64,000 nt of DNA from Clavaria fumosa. Lineage: Eukaryota; Basidiomycota; Agaricomycetes; Agaricales; Clavariaceae. The stretch is taken from NCBI GenBank assembly GCA_951802425.1, contig OX637794.1, forward strand, positions 3,968,001 to 4,032,000. The letters are read 5' to 3'. Shown here piece by piece: positions 63,912 through 64,000 of this stretch. Made by a program: the position numbers and the translations under genes. Below the pieces are notes generated by a model. That model was not told where the DNA came from. It searched no databases and saw only the letters and a program-made list of their open reading frames with translations. Numbering within the stretch: position 1 is the stretch's first letter; the number at the start of each line of letters is the position of its first letter.

Positions 63912-64000
63912 TAATACTAAGGTCCGCCTGTCTGCCCTAGCCCCGTGTCCTAACCTGGCTAGCCTGGACCCTTAATTTCAAACTGTGACACGTTGTCACA
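63912..64000 (+). mobile_element. Start of gypsy element L (continues beyond the window)
   Basis: Leader with the self-primer complement AATACTAAG next to the LTR (63913-63921) and all but the last base of the conserved hairpin (63983-64000). The rest of L lies outside the window. Confidence 0.85.

Noticed and set aside
1..64000. tRNA or rRNA genes and tRNA-type primer sites
   Set aside because: No TTC-arm/anticodon pattern or rRNA core found by reading; sites after the 5' LTRs match the elements' own RNA starts rather than a tRNA end.

Overview
This window is eukaryotic DNA from a transposon-rich region of a filamentous fungus, most likely a basidiomycete (Agaricomycetes). The evidence is short introns (about 48-56 nt, GT...AG, CTAAC-like branch sites), chromodomain Ty3/gypsy retrotransposons, a KDZ-type transposase, and a pair of Crinkler-like P-loop NTPase genes of a kind expanded in mushroom-forming fungi. 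I cannot name the genus. No rRNA or tRNA gene, CRISPR array or bacterial operon was seen.

Layout. 1-8.4 kb: three truncated gypsy elements (A and B on the minus strand, C on the plus strand), then AT-rich sequence and repeat R1. 8.8-12.7 kb: a 5'-truncated Ty1/copia element (E) and a low-complexity ORF. 12.8-22.3 kb: an old plus-strand gypsy copy (F) with an inverted 1.15-kb piece, split by a complete gypsy insertion D (14233-20128, target duplication AGTGC). 22.3-32.8 kb: a KDZ transposase gene split by a very young complete gypsy element G (23456-32653, two 1794-bp LTRs, target duplication AGGAG, intact gag and pol). 33-39.2 kb: two truncated gypsy copies (H, I). 39.3-41.7 kb: repeat R2 and unassigned sequence. 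41.7-49.8 kb: complete gypsy element J (target duplication GGCCA), which carries an antisense, intron-containing gene with a Zn2Cys6 motif. 50-57 kb: the only host-like block, two paralogous NTPase genes and a coiled-coil ORF. 57.9-64 kb: near-complete gypsy element K and the start of an inverted copy, L.

Common mechanics. In K, D, G and J the sequence just downstream of the 5' LTR is complementary to the predicted start of the element's own RNA. This is the geometry of Tf1/Sushi-type self-priming, and it recurs in four families with different sequences. The A/K/D families encode gag-pol in one frame; G and J place pol in the -1 frame. Most disabling changes in the older copies are transitions that fit decay of methylated CpG (CGA to TGA or CAA).

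Most unusual points: (1) G has an 875-nt leader without any ATG that is open throughout in one frame and ends on the gag start codon; (2) the same LTRs carry an antisense CCHC zinc-knuckle ORF next to a dense GATC cluster; (3) element J contains the antisense Zn2Cys6/coiled-coil gene; (4) K and L are inverted neighbours whose flanks suggest that the 113-bp spacer between them has flipped.
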